From: Emticicia oligotrophica DSM 17448
GTDB lineage: Bacteria > Bacteroidota > Bacteroidia > Cytophagales > Spirosomataceae
Length of the DNA stretch: 64,000 nucleotides
Direction: 5' to 3'
NCBI RefSeq assembly: GCF_000263195.1
Contig: NC_018748.1
Location: forward strand, 310,001-374,000
Shown: piece after piece, positions 62,057 to 64,000 of the stretch
Numbering within the stretch: the stretch's first letter is position 1
Layout of the letters: each line of letters starts with the position of its first letter
The notes under the pieces: model-generated
What the model saw: only the letters and a program-made list of their open reading frames with translations
Told to the model about the DNA's origin: nothing
Databases searched by the model: none
Translations under genes and position numbers: made by a program

Positions 62057-62268
62057 AAATTATAAAATAAGCTGATAATAAGAATGATATAAATGGGCTT
62101 TTATTTGAAATTCAAAATAAAACCAATGATACTAAATTTTTATTGATTTTTTTCGGTTAAAAATTTTTGCCGTAAAATAAATAAAGCGATATTAGCATTT
62201 GCAAAGTTGAACAAATTTCAATAATATTGCTACGTAACTGAAGCCAAAAAATCAAAACCCATCAAATC

Positions 62269-62886
62269 ATGAACAAATTTTATAGAGTTTTATCAGTAGT
62301 ATCTTTAGCATTATCTGTTACTTTATGGTCTTGTAGAGGAGACCAAGGTCCACAAGGTCCTGCTGGTCCACAAGGTCCTACTGGTGCAAGTGGTACTAAT
62401 GGCACTAACGGAACTAATGGTACAAATGGTACTAACGGTAAAGATGGTAACGCTAATGTAAAAGGTACTGAAGTAACAGTAAAAGTTGCCGATTGGAAAA
62501 CTGTTGATGCTGCTGGTATTGGAACTGGAGCAACTGGCAAAACAGGAGCTTACACAGTAACTGACCCTAATGTAAAAGCAACGATGTTTGTAGTAGCCTT
62601 CGTAAAAGTAGGTACTCAATTCGTAGCACTACCACGTGTAATTATCAAAGAAACTGACGGTGCAACTGAGCAGGTAAACTTTGGTTATGAAACTGGTAAA
62701 GTTACATTCTATTACAGTTCACAAACAGCTGCAATTGGTGGAATTAAAGCTTATGCTCCACAAACAGACCTAACTTTCTCTTATGTAACAATAGAGAAAA
62801 CAGTAGGCCAAGCGATGCAAGCTGAAGGTGTTAATCTAAGAAGCCGTGATGCTGTAATGAGTTACTTACAAGAACACAAGTATTAA
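62269..62886 (+). CDS. Collagen-like repeat lipoprotein
   Basis: 205 residues. Lipoprotein signal with C22 (VTLWSCRGD). A Gly-X-Y tract of about 12 triplets runs from residue 24 to 60 (GDQGPQGPAGPQGPTG, then five GTN units, GKD). The C-terminal domain (about 65-205) is beta-rich: VTVKVADWKTVDAAG, FVVAFVKVGTQFVALPRV, VTFYYSSQTAAIGG. Collagen triplets on a lipid-anchored surface protein suggest a trimeric stalk exposing a head domain; the ligand is unknown. Own terminator. Confidence 0.85.
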   Translation: MNKFYRVLSVVSLALSVTLWSCRGDQGPQGPAGPQGPTGASGTNGTNGTNGTNGTNGKDGNANVKGTEVTVKVADWKTVDAAGIGTGATGKTGAYTVTDPNVKATMFVVAFVKVGTQFVALPRVIIKETDGATEQVNFGYETGKVTFYYSSQTAAIGGIKAYAPQTDLTFSYVTIEKTVGQAMQAEGVNLRSRDAVMSYLQEHKY

Positions 62887-62916
62887 TTCGCTAACTATAT
62901 AGTTTAAGTTACGAAG

Positions 62917-62947
62917 AAAAAAAGCCTTCCATTTGGGAGGCTTTTTT
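62917..62947 (+). terminator. Terminator after the collagen-like gene
   Basis: AAAAAAGCCTTCC / GGGAGGCTTTTTT with a short ATTT loop and one G-T pair. Confidence 0.88.
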
Positions 62948-62988
62948 GCATAATATTTCGTTATCTAAAAAATAACATTCAGTCTTTC

Positions 62989-64000
62989 ATGAAACAACTT
63001 TTTTTGATTTTTGTGTTTTGGTTCTATTCCGCAGCTTCTTTTTCACAACTCCTCACCGATAATGAATCTAAGCAACTAATTATCAAAGGCTTAGACAAAC
63101 TTTATAACTACGAATTTAAAGAAGCCGATTTTAATTTTCATCAAGTAAAAATAAAATACCCCAAGCACCCAGTCACACCATTATTGAGTGCCCTTCAACT
63201 ACAATGGCAAAATTTGCCAATCGAGCAAAATCCCAAAGCATTAGCTCAGTATCTTGCCTTACTTGAAAAATGTCAATTATCGGCCGAAATGTTATTGCAA
63301 GACCCTTCAAAAAAAGCAGAGGCTGTATTTTTTCTATTCGCATCGCACGGATACGTAGCCTTGGTTTTAAATTATAATAAAGAGCAGGTAAAAGCCGCCA
63401 ACGAAGCCCGTAAGGCATATAGCTATTTTAAAGACAGTAAACAATTAATTGATAAAAATCCCGAGTTTTTGTTTACTTCAGGGCTATACAATTTTTATCG
63501 AATTCAATATCCTGAAACCCATCCTATTGTCAAACCTGTCATGCTTTTTTTTGAAAATGGTAACAAAAAGCTAGGAATTTCACAACTTGAACAAGCTGTT
63601 CTGAAATCAGTATTTTCGAGAATTGAATCAGCGTATTATCTGACCAATATATACTTAAAATATGAAATGGCTTACACGAAAGCCTTGCATTACTCAACAT
63701 GGCTACACGAAAAATATCCTAATAATTTAATCTATACGATGCGTCATACCGAGAGCTTAGTAATGAATGGAAAGATAGATGAAGCAACGCAACTTATACA
63801 ACATCTTAAGCGTACTAACGATAATGTATATTTATTGGCTGGAACTCTTTTTGAAGGATTAGTTTATGAAAAATACAAAAAAAACGATAAAATTGCCAGT
63901 GAACTTTATAGCAATGTACTAAAAATGAAACCTAATGAACGTTATACAAACGATTACTATGCCATGGCTTACGCAGGTTTAGCTCGGATTTCTATTAGGG
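62989..64000 (+). CDS. Exported TPR-like protein, 3' end cut by the window
   Basis: The frame opens at ATG 62989 and stays open for 337 codons to the window end. Signal peptide MKQLFLIFVFWFYSAASFSQ, then helix pairs resembling tetratricopeptide repeats: LDKLYNYEFKEADFNFHQVKIKYPKHP near 35-60, AAYEARKAYSYFKDS-like stretches, and LIQHLKRTNDNVYLLAGTLFEGLVYEKYKKND near 270-300. Such outer-membrane-facing TPR proteins are common in Bacteroidota as scaffolds. Full length unknown; no function can be named. Confidence 0.8.
   Translation, partial: MKQLFLIFVFWFYSAASFSQLLTDNESKQLIIKGLDKLYNYEFKEADFNFHQVKIKYPKHPVTPLLSALQLQWQNLPIEQNPKALAQYLALLEKCQLSAEMLLQDPSKKAEAVFFLFASHGYVALVLNYNKEQVKAANEARKAYSYFKDSKQLIDKNPEFLFTSGLYNFYRIQYPETHPIVKPVMLFFENGNKKLGISQLEQAVLKSVFSRIESAYYLTNIYLKYEMAYTKALHYSTWLHEKYPNNLIYTMRHTESLVMNGKIDEATQLIQHLKRTNDNVYLLAGTLFEGLVYEKYKKNDKIASELYSNVLKMKPNERYTNDYYAMAYAGLARISIR

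Noticed and set aside
62280-62540. Proline-valine-rich minus-strand frame opposite the collagen-like gene.
   Set aside because: It is the complement of the Gly-X-Y repeat, with no signal peptide or plausible start.

Overview
The window reads as chromosomal DNA of an AT-rich member of the Bacteroidota, most likely order Cytophagales (an Emticicia/Spirosoma-like relative is my best guess; there is no rRNA here to settle it). The grounds are DUF4270 and DUF5916 proteins, a TonB-dependent receptor, LytS/LytTR signalling, lipoprotein signals ending in Ser-Cys, weak or absent Shine-Dalgarno sequences, and TAnnTTTG promoter elements typical of the phylum. About 53 protein genes and one tRNA gene are packed on both strands, with short gaps often holding hairpin terminators. 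No prophage, insertion sequence, integrase or CRISPR array was seen.

Layout. 0-8 kb: an LgoD-like sugar-acid dehydrogenase, birA divergent from rsfS-ftsH, a thioesterase, a histidine phosphatase, and a LytS/LytTR two-component pair. 8-18 kb: an acyl-CoA carboxylase beta subunit, a GNAT, a truncated glycogen-synthase-fold protein with a DUF4270 lipoprotein, the glyoxylate-shunt operon aceB-aceA, and glmS. 18-21 kb: an FdhF/YdeP-type molybdoenzyme with fdhD. 21-31 kb: prolyl oligopeptidase, an AT-rich DUF4238 gene, an ABC exporter, a secreted toroid-like protein, and a DUF5916 outer-membrane protein, with palindromic repeats around 28.5 kb. 31-40 kb: a TolB-like propeller, YggS, pirin plus YgiD dioxygenase, a DUF3472 gene overlapping a double-hydrolase fusion, DUF423, and an orphan kinase-like protein. 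40-48 kb: coiled-coil protein, S41 protease, bestrophin, GNAT, SixA with a 49-residue membrane protein, a GbsR/MarR regulator, aminopeptidase P, and an aldo/keto reductase. 48-64 kb: tRNA-Cys, DUF2490 and DUF1684 proteins, a ModE-like regulator with TauE/SafE permease and TonB receptor, DPP IV, acyl-CoA synthetase, alpha/beta hydrolase, peptidase T, a MazG-like protein, a collagen-like lipoprotein, and a TPR-like secreted protein cut by the window end.

Most striking is the ModE/TauE/TonB-receptor locus. The 88-base divergent promoter between the permease and the receptor carries a near-perfect ModE-box dyad (CGTTATAT, spacer, ATATAGCG), and the neighbouring gene encodes a ModE DNA-binding domain without a molybdate-sensing domain. 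Together they suggest an outer-membrane-to-cytoplasm molybdate/tungstate uptake route that does not use ModABC; the fdhF/fdhD pair is a possible consumer of the metal. Other leads: a leader element shared at identical spacing before aceB and aceA; a glycogen-synthase-fold protein that has lost its ADP-glucose motif; a kinase-like orphan; an aldo/keto reductase lacking the tetrad His; an FNR/CRP-like dyad upstream of fdhF; and several families of dispersed palindromes.
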